Assembly (NCBI GenBank): GCA_902495305.1
Contig: CABUWG010000007.1
Location: 1-50,605, forward strand
Direction of reading: 5' to 3'
Source of the DNA: an uncultured Pseudomonadota bacterium
Lineage (GTDB): Bacteria; Pseudomonadota; Alphaproteobacteria; RF32; CAG-239
Length of the DNA stretch: 50,605 nucleotides
In this document: positions 41,739-50,009 of the stretch, in pieces
Numbering within the stretch: position 1 is the stretch's first letter
How the letters are laid out: each line of letters starts with the position of its first letter
The notes under the pieces: model-generated
Databases searched by the model: none
Told to the model about the DNA's origin: nothing
Seen by the model: the letters and a program-made list of their open reading frames with translations, nothing else
Position numbers and translations under genes: made by a program

Positions 41739-43820
41739 CTACCGGCCGCCTCTTCCGCCGCCCCGTCTCCAATTATTTTGATTATTCTGCTGCGCATTTT
41801 GTTTTCCTGCCCCGTCCGGACGAACATAGGCAGGCGCACCGACGTCAACGGCTGAAACATCACGGTAACCATAATCCCGCAGGGTTTTAACAATATTCTT
41901 CAACTTACTGGAAGCGGTGCTGACATTATCTTTAACCGCGGTATCAAAACTCTGGCCGGATTTTCCACGTGTATCTTCTTCCAGTCTTTCCGCTGCTTTT
42001 TTAACATTCTCGGCTTTCATGATTTCATACAGTTGAACCAACTGGTCACTGCTGAGATCTTTAAACTTTATACCTGCATATTTATCCATCGGAAAAGCCT
42101 GAGCAAAAGCCTTTTGTTCCTCAGCCAGATTAAGCCTGCCGTCTTCCACAAATTCTCGCAGCGGCTTGTCCTTATATTCACTAAAATACAAAGAAAGCTC
42201 ACCGGCCGTATCCATGGCACCGATAACATCTTCAGCCTTTGCCCGCTTGTCTTTACTGCCTTCGGAAATCGTTTTAATATCCTCCTGAATCTTGTCAAAA
42301 GCATCGGCAAACGGCTTATAAGCAACTTCATTCGCCAGTTTCTCCGCCTGTTTTTTCAGAGGATTTTGATTATTAAAACTATTCTCTGCCTCCATTTGTC
42401 CAATCAAAGTCTCAGACAATTCCTTTTTAAACTCCAACAAATCAGTATCAGACAAATTGTCTCTGGCAATTTTAAGAGCTTTCATCAAATCATCTTCTGT
42501 CCAATGGATGTCTTTTGAAACAATGCCGTTTTCTGCTTCACACTCCAGAATAACGCCGCGAACACCTTTGTTATCTTTATCCTCCATCGGTTTTCCGCTT
42601 TTTTGCACCTGCTTGCGCAATTTATTGGCCATCCGTTTTTTATACCCGGCCAAATCAACCAGCTTATTGTCCGCCGCCGCAGCCAACATACCGCGCGCAT
42701 GTTTTTCACCCAGATTAAAAGTCGGCAAAACACCGGCCTGACCGCAGGCTTTTCTGAAAGTTCCTTTATCAGAATCCGTCAGGTTTCCGAAATCAATCGT
42801 CAAATATCCCTGCGCTTTCATCATACTGACAATCTCATCGGCATATTTTCCGGGGATTTCCTTATCCCCCGGCAAAGCATATCTAACACACAAATTACCG
42901 TTGTCATTTTTAAACTTCAAATCAATTTCATAATTAGATTTAAAAGACTTGCTCTTATCATCCCACAAGCCGTCTGACGCGCGCTGATCGGGGGAAGCAT
43001 AAATCCGGTAATGCAGCCAGCCGCCCCAGGTATGCGTCTTAAAATAACAGGAATCTTTCTTCTTGGCCGAACGAACTTCCATAAAAGTCTTCATATTTTT
43101 TTCGATTTTACTCAAATCCGGCCCGTCTTTCTTCTCCTCTTTTCCAGCCTCGGCCGCCTGAGCCGGTTTTTCTTTTTCAGCCAGCAGTTTTTGTGTTTCT
43201 TTGTGAATAAACTCATCCTGCTGCTCCGGCGGAAGCTTGACAGCTTCTTCGGCAATCCGCCCGGCTGCGGCTTTATTGCGCCTGACTTCTTCCTCAACTT
43301 CGGCCTGCTCTTTCTTGTCTTCCGCACTGTTGCCATAACCTAATACGGCATGATTTTCTTCATCACTATAAGCCTGCTGAAATTGCTGCTTAAAAACTTC
43401 GTCAACATTATCCGGAAAAGAAATGTCAGAAATATTATTCATCCAGCAAAATTTTGCCAAATCCTGATACTTGTCCGGCGTCATATTCTCCACGGACTTT
43501 AGCACTAACTGACCGTTAGAAACCGCCATGGACAAGTCAGAAGGCTTCATGTGATCAACAACCAGATAAAGCAAATCTTCACCATTAGGCAGCTTTTTCT
43601 TTTCAAAATGTGTATTTTCTGCTTCAAAAGAAGAATCAAAACGGTCTTTAAAGGTATAAAGACGGGCAAAATCTTTCATAAACTCGACTTTTTTGTCTTC
43701 AGCAATATCTTCAAGCCCTAATTCAGCCGGAATTTTGTCCGCCACATCTTCCGGAGAAAATTCATATTCACCGTTAAAATCATTTTCCCTGCTGCTCTTG
43801 AAATTAACTGCCCGAACCAT
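41739..43820 (-). CDS. Large uncharacterised protein with RGG-like C-terminus
   Basis: The 693-residue product is highly charged and hydrophilic, without signal peptide or membrane helix. Two regions look like internal copies: residues about 113-148 (LAKFCWMNNISDISFPDN... FKQQFQQAY) and about 335-370 (IVSMMKAQGYLTIDFGNL... FRKACGQAG). Both have a helix, an (I/D)xF strand and a second helix, weakly recalling the LPD7 domain of mobile-element polyvalent proteins. Between them lies a coiled-coil-like Glu/Lys/Ala stretch (170-240). The tail is Asn/Gln-rich and ends WRRGGGRGGR, an RGG-type nucleic-acid-binding sequence. Start: ATG 43820 with an AGAGAGG site. It heads a three-gene unit next to the recombinase remnant. 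Function unknown. Confidence 0.85.
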   Translation of the reverse strand: MVRAVNFKSSRENDFNGEYEFSPEDVADKIPAELGLEDIAEDKKVEFMKDFARLYTFKDRFDSSFEAENTHFEKKKLPNGEDLLYLVVDHMKPSDLSMAVSNGQLVLKSVENMTPDKYQDLAKFCWMNNISDISFPDNVDEVFKQQFQQAYSDEENHAVLGYGNSAEDKKEQAEVEEEVRRNKAAAGRIAEEAVKLPPEQQDEFIHKETQKLLAEKEKPAQAAEAGKEEKKDGPDLSKIEKNMKTFMEVRSAKKKDSCYFKTHTWGGWLHYRIYASPDQRASDGLWDDKSKSFKSNYEIDLKFKNDNGNLCVRYALPGDKEIPGKYADEIVSMMKAQGYLTIDFGNLTDSDKGTFRKACGQAGVLPTFNLGEKHARGMLAAAADNKLVDLAGYKKRMANKLRKQVQKSGKPMEDKDNKGVRGVILECEAENGIVSKDIHWTEDDLMKALKIARDNLSDTDLLEFKKELSETLIGQMEAENSFNNQNPLKKQAEKLANEVAYKPFADAFDKIQEDIKTISEGSKDKRAKAEDVIGAMDTAGELSLYFSEYKDKPLREFVEDGRLNLAEEQKAFAQAFPMDKYAGIKFKDLSSDQLVQLYEIMKAENVKKAAERLEEDTRGKSGQSFDTAVKDNVSTASSKLKNIVKTLRDYGYRDVSAVDVGAPAYVRPDGAGKQNAQQNNQNNWRRGGGRGGR

Positions 43821-44014
43821 TTTTACCTCTCTGTTGATAAATCAATTATTGTCTTCATCATAACATACTCAATAATAAAGCGCAACAACTTTTGACAAAA
43901 ATACTTATTTTTTGGAAAAATAAATTTTGCATCTAAGGAGTATCATATTTTTTAGAAAATCTTTCTGTATTTTTAAAAAGCCCCCAACAAACAATCCCTT
44001 CCCTTTAAACATCC

Positions 44015-44042
44015 AAGAGGTACCTTCAAAAAGGTACCTCTT
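44015..44042. repeat. 12-bp perfect hairpin without T-tract
   Basis: AAGAGGTACCTT and AAGGTACCTCTT enclose a CAAA loop. No T-run follows on either strand, so it is not a classical terminator. The rest of 43870-44014 is AT-rich and holds only a possible minus-strand promoter for the 43820 gene. Confidence 0.75.
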
Positions 44043-44077
44043 GTCAGTAACACAGCATATTTTTCAAAAAGTTTGAT

Positions 44078-44164
44078 AAAGGCCGGTGCTATTTGTGGAG
44101 CAAAATCCGACGTGTACAAAAAAAGATACACGAGAATTTTGAAACGCAAATTTGACCGGCCTTT
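44078..44164. repeat. 87-nt element folding into four nested helices
   Basis: The ends pair perfectly (AAAGGCCGGT at 44078-44087 with ACCGGCCTTT at 44155-44164). Inside are ATTTG/CAAAT (44091-44095 with 44147-44151), CAAAAT/ATTTTG (44101-44106 with 44136-44141) and CGTGTA/TACACG (44111-44116 with 44127-44132), separated by near-symmetrical internal loops: 27 pairs in all. It begins 9 bases after the pgk stop. It could be a structured RNA, a 3' processing signal or a miniature element with 10-bp terminal repeats. Confidence 0.7.
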
Positions 44165-44173
44165 TGCAAACCT

Positions 44174-45385
44174 TTACTTTTTAAGGACAACGACGCCCGG
44201 CAACTTCTTCCCTTCCATCCACTCCAGAAAAGCGCCACCGGCAGTAGAAATGTAAGAGAACTTGTTTGCAACGCCGGCATTTTCCAAAGCCGAAACCGTG
44301 TCACCGCCGCCGGCAACAGTCATCAGACGGCCTTCCTGCGTCAAAACAGCGGCACGGTCAGCCACTTTGTTGGTTGCCGTATCAAAAGGTTTAAGCTCAA
44401 ATACGCCGAGCGGACCGTTCCAAACCAGAGTTTTGCACTCTTCCAGTTTTTTATTAATGGACTCAATGGTCTTGGCACCAACATCCATCAAAATCCAGCC
44501 TTCGGCGGGAATATGCTCCAAATCAACGGTCTTGTGCACCGCATCAGCCTTAAATTCTTTAGAAACAACCACATCCTGCGGCAAAATGATTTCGCAGTTG
44601 TTTTCTTTGGCTGTCTTCATAATCTCTTTAGCCGTATCGATCATATCCATCTGAACCAGAGAATTGACTTCATTCACGGTGTTAATACCGCTGGCTTTCA
44701 TAAAGGTATGAGCCATACCGCCGGAAATCACCAGTTTGTCAACTTTCTTAACCAGATTGTTCAGCAAATCAAGCTTGGTCGAAACCTTTGAACCGCCGAC
44801 AATAGCCATCAACGGACGCTGCGGATTGTTAAGCCCCTTCGACAAAGCATTAACCTCTTCTGCCATCAACAACCCCATTGCAGCCGGACGCAGTTTGGCC
44901 GCTGCAACCATGGAAGCATGTGCACGGTGAGCGGTAGAGAAAGCGTCAGAAACATAAACGTCAACCGGTTTAACCAGTTCTTCGGCAAATTTCTCATCGC
45001 CTTTCTTTTCTTCATTATAAAAGCGCAGATTTTCCAGCAACAGAATTTGATCATTGCGCAAAGACTTCACGGCTTCTTCAACTTTCGGCCCGATGCAGTC
45101 ATCAACAAAAACCACATGCTTGCCCAGCGCTTTTTCCAAATCTTTCACAATATGGCTGAGCGAATTCTTCATGTCGCCTTTGCCTTCCGGACGGCCAAAG
45201 TGAGAAACAACCACAACCTTGGCACCTTTGTCCATCAAAAGTTTGATGGTCGGAACGGTACGGTCAATACGGGCGGTATTGGTCACATGAAAATTCTCAT
45301 CCATCGGCACATTCAAATCGGCACGCAGCATAACGACTTTGCCGTTCAAATCACCCAGATCTTCAATCATTTTATAGTCTGTCAT
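44174..45385 (-). CDS. pgk: Phosphoglycerate kinase
   Basis: The 403-residue enzyme shows the full PGK pattern: VMLRADLNVPMDENF with the first substrate residues, HFGRPEGKGDMKNS, NLRFYNEEKKGDEKF, SDAFSTAHRAHAS, GGSKVSTKLDLLNNL, and the C-terminal nucleotide site WNGPLGVFELKPF and TVAGGGDTVSALENAG. It transfers phosphate from 1,3-bisphosphoglycerate to ADP. It is encoded 103 bases behind gap with a structured spacer, and its 3' end is followed by the 87-nt hairpin element. Start: ATG with AGGAA upstream. The sequence is full length and shows no missing residue. Confidence 0.97.
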   Translation of the reverse strand: MTDYKMIEDLGDLNGKVVMLRADLNVPMDENFHVTNTARIDRTVPTIKLLMDKGAKVVVVSHFGRPEGKGDMKNSLSHIVKDLEKALGKHVVFVDDCIGPKVEEAVKSLRNDQILLLENLRFYNEEKKGDEKFAEELVKPVDVYVSDAFSTAHRAHASMVAAAKLRPAAMGLLMAEEVNALSKGLNNPQRPLMAIVGGSKVSTKLDLLNNLVKKVDKLVISGGMAHTFMKASGINTVNEVNSLVQMDMIDTAKEIMKTAKENNCEIILPQDVVVSKEFKADAVHKTVDLEHIPAEGWILMDVGAKTIESINKKLEECKTLVWNGPLGVFELKPFDTATNKVADRAAVLTQEGRLMTVAGGGDTVSALENAGVANKFSYISTAGGAFLEWMEGKKLPGVVVLKK

Positions 45386-45403
45386 TTATAAATTCCTTAT
45401 CTG

Positions 45404-45480
45404 AAAAAAATTCCCCGCCAGTTCCAAAACGCTCTGCCTCATTAAAAATGACAGCAAAACGCCTCCGGACAGACGGGGAA
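45404..45480 (-). promoter_or_regulatory. Structured terminator/attenuator between gap and pgk
   Basis: On the minus strand a 9-bp outer stem (45472-45480 with 45411-45419, one G-T pair) ends in seven T (45404-45410). Its 52-base interior contains a smaller stem (CTG.TCATT with AATGA.CAG) and two similar GCGTTTTG copies. It can end gap transcripts or regulate read-through into pgk. Confidence 0.65.
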
Positions 45481-45488
45481 AATCAAAA

Positions 45489-46496
45489 TTAGCCGTTTAC
45501 TTTAGCCATATGGGCAACCAGGTCAAGAACCTTGTTGGAATAACCCCATTCATTGTCATACCAGCTGACAACTTTAACAAAAGTCGGAGTCAACTGAATA
45601 CCGGCTTTGGCATCAAAGATAGAAGTGCGTGCATCACCGAGGAAGTCAGAAGATACAACATCGTCTTCGGTATAACCCAAAATGCCTTTCAGTTCGCCTT
45701 CAGAAGCCTTCTTCATAGCATTGCAAATTTCTTCATAAGAAGTTTCTTTAGCCAGATTGACTGTCAGGTCAACAACCGAAACATCCAGAGTCGGAACGCG
45801 GAAAGACATGCCGGTCAGTTTGCCGTTCAAAGACGGAATAACTTTGCCGACAGCCTTGGCAGCACCGGTAGAAGACGGGATAATGTTGCCGGAAGCAGCG
45901 CGGCCGCCTCTCCAGTCTTTAACGGACGGGCCGTCAACAGTCTTCTGGGTAGCAGTTGTAGAGTGAACGGTTGTCATCAAACCATCGGTAATACCGAAAG
46001 CATCATGCAAAACTTTGGCAATCGGAGCCAAGCAGTTGGTTGTGCAGGAAGCGTTAGAAACAAACTGAGTGCCTTTAACATAAGAGTCTGTATTAACACC
46101 GCAAACAAACATCGGGGTATCGTCTTTAGACGGAGCAGACATAACAACATATTTTGCACCGGCATCAATATGTCCCTGAGCTTTTTCTTTTGTCAGGAAC
46201 AAACCTGTTGATTCAACAACATAATCAGCACCGATTTCGCCCCATTTCAAGTCAGCCGGGTTCTTTTCGGCAGTAACGCGGATAGCTTTGCCGTTAACAA
46301 CCAGTTTGCCGTCTTTAACTTCAACAGTACCGTCAAACTTGCCGTGCATTGTGTCATAACGCAGCATATAAGCCATATATTCAACATCAATCAAATCATT
46401 GATGCCGACAATTTCAATGTCATTTCTTTTCTGAGCGGCACGAAAAACCAAACGGCCGATACGTCCAAAACCGTTGATACCAACGCGAATAGCCAT
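45489..46496 (-). CDS. gap: Glyceraldehyde-3-phosphate dehydrogenase
   Basis: The 335-residue enzyme has the NAD-binding GINGFGRIGRLV at 6-17, the catalytic SNASCTTNC with Cys151, the His-containing segment TTVHSTTATQKTVDG, and the C-terminal WYDNEWGYSNK. Asp34 in GINDL favours NAD over NADP. It makes 1,3-bisphosphoglycerate for Pgk. The ATG follows an AAGGA site. A GTGCGG/CCGCAC hairpin lies in its leader. The gene precedes pgk in the same direction, as in many bacteria. Confidence 0.97.
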   Translation of the reverse strand: MAIRVGINGFGRIGRLVFRAAQKRNDIEIVGINDLIDVEYMAYMLRYDTMHGKFDGTVEVKDGKLVVNGKAIRVTAEKNPADLKWGEIGADYVVESTGLFLTKEKAQGHIDAGAKYVVMSAPSKDDTPMFVCGVNTDSYVKGTQFVSNASCTTNCLAPIAKVLHDAFGITDGLMTTVHSTTATQKTVDGPSVKDWRGGRAASGNIIPSSTGAAKAVGKVIPSLNGKLTGMSFRVPTLDVSVVDLTVNLAKETSYEEICNAMKKASEGELKGILGYTEDDVVSSDFLGDARTSIFDAKAGIQLTPTFVKVVSWYDNEWGYSNKVLDLVAHMAKVNG

Positions 46497-46521
46497 ATTA
46501 ATATCCTTCCTTATATATAAT

Positions 46522-46539
46522 GTGCGGAACGCCCCGCAC
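46522..46539 (-). promoter_or_regulatory. Hairpin in the gap leader
   Basis: GTGCGG and CCGCAC with a 6-base loop, about 26 bases before the gap ATG; it may stabilise the mRNA or tune translation. A weak promoter (TTGAAA, 16 bases, TAAATT) lies further upstream. Confidence 0.45.
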
Positions 46540-46659
46540 CGGCATAGTATTTAATTCGGTGCTAATTTATCACCAAATACGATTTTTTCAAGTTTTTTTT
46601 GCCGTTGTTTACAAACTCCCGATTCTTTCCCGCAAAACCGGATTTCTGCCTGAAACAAC

Positions 46660-47229
46660 TTAAAACTTCACCAGATGGTCAAGAAAAGCCTCTGCAAAAT
46701 CCGGACGTCTGTTCTGATAGTCCAGATAATAAGCATGCTCCCACACATCCAGCGTAACCAAAGGCTTCTGCCCGCGGGCAACCGGCGTATCGGCATTGGG
46801 CGTTTTTACGACTTTCAGCTTGCCGTCCGTATCTTCAACCAGCCATGCCCAGCCGCTGCCGAACTGTGAAGTTGCGGCATTTTTAAATTCCTCGCGAAAC
46901 TTTTCATAAGACCCGAAATCACGTTCGATTTTTGCCAACAGCTCGCCTTCCGGCTTGCCGCCGCCGTTTTTCTTCATCGAATGCCAAAAGAAATTATGAT
47001 TCCACGCCTGTGCCGCATTGTTAAAAATCGGCGTATATTCAGGCTTGTTATAAGTCTCTTTCACCACCCGTTCCAGCGGCATGTTCTCAAACTCGGTCCC
47101 TTTGACCAGTTTGTTCAGGTTATCCACATAAGCCCGATGGTGCTTGCCGTAATGATATTCCATCGTCGTTTCGGAAATATACGGTTCCAGCGCATTCATC
47201 TCATAAGGCAGAGCCGGTAAATCAAACAT
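46660..47229 (-). CDS. sodB: Iron superoxide dismutase
   Basis: The 189-residue enzyme has metal ligands His26 (MEYHYGKHH), His78 (AWNHNFFW), Asp161 and His165 (LDVWEHAYYLDYQNRR). The pattern AAQAWNH with Gln before the second ligand and the short length fit the Fe type; a cambialistic Mn form cannot be excluded. It lacks a signal peptide, so it is cytoplasmic and removes superoxide. A strong AAGGAG site precedes the ATG. It lies 41 bases behind fliJ in the same direction and may be read through from the flagellar genes. No clear terminator follows. Confidence 0.96.
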   Translation of the reverse strand: MFDLPALPYEMNALEPYISETTMEYHYGKHHRAYVDNLNKLVKGTEFENMPLERVVKETYNKPEYTPIFNNAAQAWNHNFFWHSMKKNGGGKPEGELLAKIERDFGSYEKFREEFKNAATSQFGSGWAWLVEDTDGKLKVVKTPNADTPVARGQKPLVTLDVWEHAYYLDYQNRRPDFAEAFLDHLVKF

Positions 47230-47270
47230 TGTTTTCTCCTTTTTATATTAAAGCTGTTATCCGGCCGAAA

Positions 47271-47702
47271 CTAATTTTCCGCCTCGGCCTCATGTTTCTT
47301 TATATAGGTATTGGTTCCGACTTCATCAAGCATTTTCTGCTCTTTATCGTTTTCTTCCTTTATTTTCTGCTTGCGGCGGTTATCGTCCACAATCTCATAA
47401 GTCTTTTGTTCCTTGAACATATCGGCAATTTTATCCCGAACTTCTTCAATCGCCTGCTGCATCTTATCGATTGCGGCCTCCAGAATTTCCTTTTTTTCCA
47501 GATAACGCTTCACATAAGCGCCAAAATTACCCAACCCCGGATGCTGTACGGCATAAGCCTTTTCTGTTTCATAACTCTGGTTCAAACGCGCAAATTCCAC
47601 CTTAAGTTGATCCTGCTTGGTCTGCAAATCAACCAAAATCTTGCGCTGCTCGTCAATATTAAATTTCTGAATCCGCTGCAATGTCTTGAGAGAATTTTTC
47701 AT
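47271..47702 (-). CDS. fliJ: Flagellar export protein FliJ
   Basis: The 143-residue protein is one long charged alpha-helical coiled coil (IQKFNIDEQRKILVDLQTKQDQL, KKEILEAAIDKMQQAIEEVRDKI), as expected for FliJ, the central stalk of the flagellar export ATPase. FliJ is poorly conserved, so identity rests on length, composition and position 9 bases behind fliI. Start: ATG 47702. Its last 25 residues (NDKEQKMLDEVGTNTYIKK) are polar and probably extended. Confidence 0.88.
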   Translation of the reverse strand: MKNSLKTLQRIQKFNIDEQRKILVDLQTKQDQLKVEFARLNQSYETEKAYAVQHPGLGNFGAYVKRYLEKKEILEAAIDKMQQAIEEVRDKIADMFKEQKTYEIVDDNRRKQKIKEENDKEQKMLDEVGTNTYIKKHEAEAEN

Positions 47703-47711
47703 GCTTTCACG

Positions 47712-49049
47712 TTAAACCTGCGGGACAAACGGCTCTGCCAGAATCTCTGCCAGTTCTTTATACCCCTGCTCCAGCGAAATCTTGTCTTTTTTAGTCTGGG
47801 ATAAAAAGGCCTCAATCTTGGGATAATAAAAGATGGCTTCGTCCACATCACGGTTTGAGCCTTTTTTATAAGCGCCCAGACGAATCAGCTCAGCCATGTC
47901 TTCATAAGCCGAAATATATTTGCGGGCTTTTGCCACAATCGCATATTCCTCCGGCGTATCACAATCCGGCATGGTACGGGAAATCGACCGCAGAATATTA
48001 ATCGCCGGATAACGGTTGCGCTCGGCAATGGAACGGTCAAGCACAATATGCCCGTCCAAAATCGAACGAACGGCATCGGCAATCGGTTCGTTGTGGTCGT
48101 CCCCGTCTACCAAAACCGTAAACAAACCGGTAATCGTCCCGTTGCCCGACCCCGGTCCGGCACGTTCCAACAACCGCGGCAATTCGGCAAAAACGCTCGG
48201 CGTATAACCTTTGGAAGCCGGCGGCTCCCCGACCGAAAGCGCAATCTCGCGCTGCGCCATGGCAAAACGGGTAATGGAATCCATCATGCAAAGCACGTCT
48301 TTATTTTGATCACGAAAATACTCGGAAACCGCCATCGCCGTATAAGCGGCCTGCCGGCGCATAAGCGGGCTTTCATCAGATGTGGCCAGCACCAGAACGG
48401 ATTTCGCCAAACCTTCGGGGCCCAAAACGTCTTCCACAAACTCTTTTGCTTCACGCCCGCGCTCGCCGATAAGCCCGATAACCGATATGTCGGAACTGGT
48501 ATTTTTGGCCATCATCGACATCAAAGTCGACTTTCCGACACCGGAACCGGCAAAAATTCCCATACGCTGCCCTTTGCAAACCGTCAGAAAAGTGTTGACC
48601 GCACGCACGCCGAGATCAACCTTGCCCTGTACCCGGTCACGAAAAGCGGCCGGCGGCGGCGAAGCCTTAATATAATAAGGCTTATCCCCTTTCGGCAGCG
48701 GGCCCTTGCCGTCAATAGCCTCGCCAAAGGCATTAATGATTCGCCCTAACCACTCCGGATGCGGATAAATCACCGGCGCTGCATTTTCTACTTCCACCCG
48801 GCAGCCTGCCCCAATACCGTCCAGAGAACCATACGGCATAAGCAAAAGCTTGTCATTTTTAAAACTCACCAGCTCGCAGGTAACCTTTTCGCCATGGGTG
48901 GAAAAAACATTGCAGCGATCGCCGATGGACAGATTCGAGCGGATGCCGCTCACTTCAATAAACAACCCCTGCACGGCGCTGACCTGCCCGAAATAAGTGT
49001 CAGTTTCCAGCTTTTGAACCGCATCGCTGATATTTTCATACAATGTCAT
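47712..49049 (-). CDS. fliI: Flagellar export ATPase FliI
   Basis: The 445-residue protein has an N-terminal beta-barrel like F1 subunits (1-100), the Walker A motif AGSGVGKS at 167-174, the GERGREAKEFVEDVL segment, Walker B (DVLCMMDSITRFA) and the arginine-containing region (ERAGPGSGNGTITG). It hydrolyses ATP to energise flagellar type III export. Length and motif order separate it from F1-beta and Rho. A GGGG site lies 12 bases upstream of ATG 49049. No other flagellar structural gene is in the window except motAB, 33 kb away. It is divergent from ctrA. Confidence 0.96.
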   Translation of the reverse strand: MTLYENISDAVQKLETDTYFGQVSAVQGLFIEVSGIRSNLSIGDRCNVFSTHGEKVTCELVSFKNDKLLLMPYGSLDGIGAGCRVEVENAAPVIYPHPEWLGRIINAFGEAIDGKGPLPKGDKPYYIKASPPPAAFRDRVQGKVDLGVRAVNTFLTVCKGQRMGIFAGSGVGKSTLMSMMAKNTSSDISVIGLIGERGREAKEFVEDVLGPEGLAKSVLVLATSDESPLMRRQAAYTAMAVSEYFRDQNKDVLCMMDSITRFAMAQREIALSVGEPPASKGYTPSVFAELPRLLERAGPGSGNGTITGLFTVLVDGDDHNEPIADAVRSILDGHIVLDRSIAERNRYPAINILRSISRTMPDCDTPEEYAIVAKARKYISAYEDMAELIRLGAYKKGSNRDVDEAIFYYPKIEAFLSQTKKDKISLEQGYKELAEILAEPFVPQV

Positions 49050-49151
49050 CAGATAAAAATCCCCTTTTGGAAAAGAATTTTACATATATTTACAGTTTTT
49101 TTCAGCAATTCTTCCGTTTTATTCACATAAATCATCACTTATATAATTTTT

Positions 49152-49202
49152 GTTAATAATTATTAACAGCCCTGATTAAAAAGTTAACAAATAAAAATTT
49201 AA
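49152..49202. promoter_or_regulatory. TTAA-rich palindromic region before ctrA, possible CtrA boxes
   Basis: A 16-bp perfect palindrome (GTTAATAATTATTAAC, 49152-49167) is followed by TTAA at 49176, GTTAAC at 49183-49188 and TTAA at 49199. CtrA boxes are TTAA-N7-TTAA; here spacings are 6, 9, 4 and 11, so no perfect site exists, but clustered half-sites between fliI and ctrA fit autoregulation. Confidence 0.45.
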
Positions 49203-49243
49203 GGATTATGATAAGACATAATTTTAATAAAAGGGGCAACACC

Positions 49244-49930
49244 ATGCGAGTATTACTTGTCGAAGACGATTACGCCATCTCCCAAAGCATTGAAACCATG
49301 CTCAAAAAAGAAGGCATGATTGTAGATACGACCGATCTGGGCGAAGACGGCCTTGAGATTGGCAAACTTTATGATTACGATATCATTATTCTGGACTTGA
49401 TGCTTCCCGACATGAACGGTTACGAGGTCTTAAAAAGCCTGCGTGCCGCCAAAGTCAACACACCGGTACTGATTCTGTCCGGCCTTTCGGAACCCGACAA
49501 AAAGGTTAAAGGGCTGGGCTACGGCGCCGACGACTATCTGACAAAACCGTTCGACAAAGCCGAACTTCTGGCGCGAATCCAAGCGGTTGTCAGACGCTCG
49601 AAAGGGCATTCCAACTCCATTATCCGCACCGGCGAAGTCGAGGTCAATCTGGACACGCAGACTGTTACCGTCGGAACCAAAACGCTTCACCTGACCGGCA
49701 AAGAATATGGCATTATGGAATTGCTCTCCCTCAGAAAAGGCTCGACATTGAATAAAGACCAGTTCTTAAACCACCTCTACGGCGGTATTGACGAACCGGA
49801 ATTAAAAATTATCGACGTCTTTATCTGCAAACTCCGCAAGAAACTGGAAAAAGCTTCCGGCGGCAAGAACTATATTGAAACCGTCTGGGGCCGCGGCTAT
49901 GTTCTCCGCGATCCGGATGAAAAAAAATAA
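49244..49930 (+). CDS. ctrA: Cell-cycle response regulator CtrA
   Basis: From ATG 49244 (GGGG site; upstream frame extension rejected) the protein has 228 residues: MRVLLVEDD with the acidic pair, phosphorylation Asp51 in IILDLMLPDMNGYEV, GADDYLTKPFDKAELLARIQAVVRRSKGHSNS, then a winged helix with LTGKEYGIMELLSLRKG, DVFICKLRKKL and WGRGYVLRDP. The SKGHS linker and MELLSLRKG are diagnostic of CtrA, the master regulator of the alphaproteobacterial cell cycle and motility. It ends PDEKK; Caulobacter CtrA ends in a degradation-signal AA that is not present here, so ClpXP control may differ. A terminator follows. Confidence 0.96.
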   Translation: MRVLLVEDDYAISQSIETMLKKEGMIVDTTDLGEDGLEIGKLYDYDIIILDLMLPDMNGYEVLKSLRAAKVNTPVLILSGLSEPDKKVKGLGYGADDYLTKPFDKAELLARIQAVVRRSKGHSNSIIRTGEVEVNLDTQTVTVGTKTLHLTGKEYGIMELLSLRKGSTLNKDQFLNHLYGGIDEPELKIIDVFICKLRKKLEKASGGKNYIETVWGRGYVLRDPDEKK

Positions 49931-49953
49931 ATTTTTTACAATCAACGGACTTC

Positions 49954-49987
49954 AAAAAGCCTCTCCTTTCCGGATGAGGCTTTTTTG
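49954..49987 (+). terminator. Intrinsic terminator of ctrA
   Basis: Ten-pair stem AAAAAGCCTC/GAGGCTTTTT with a 12-base loop and a T-run. Confidence 0.9.
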
Positions 49988-50009
49988 TTTCAACGATTCT
50001 TCCAAATTC

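Noticed and set aside
44073..44255. Plus-strand 60-residue frame over the pgk end
   Set aside because: It lies in the hairpin element and the antisense of pgk and has no binding site.
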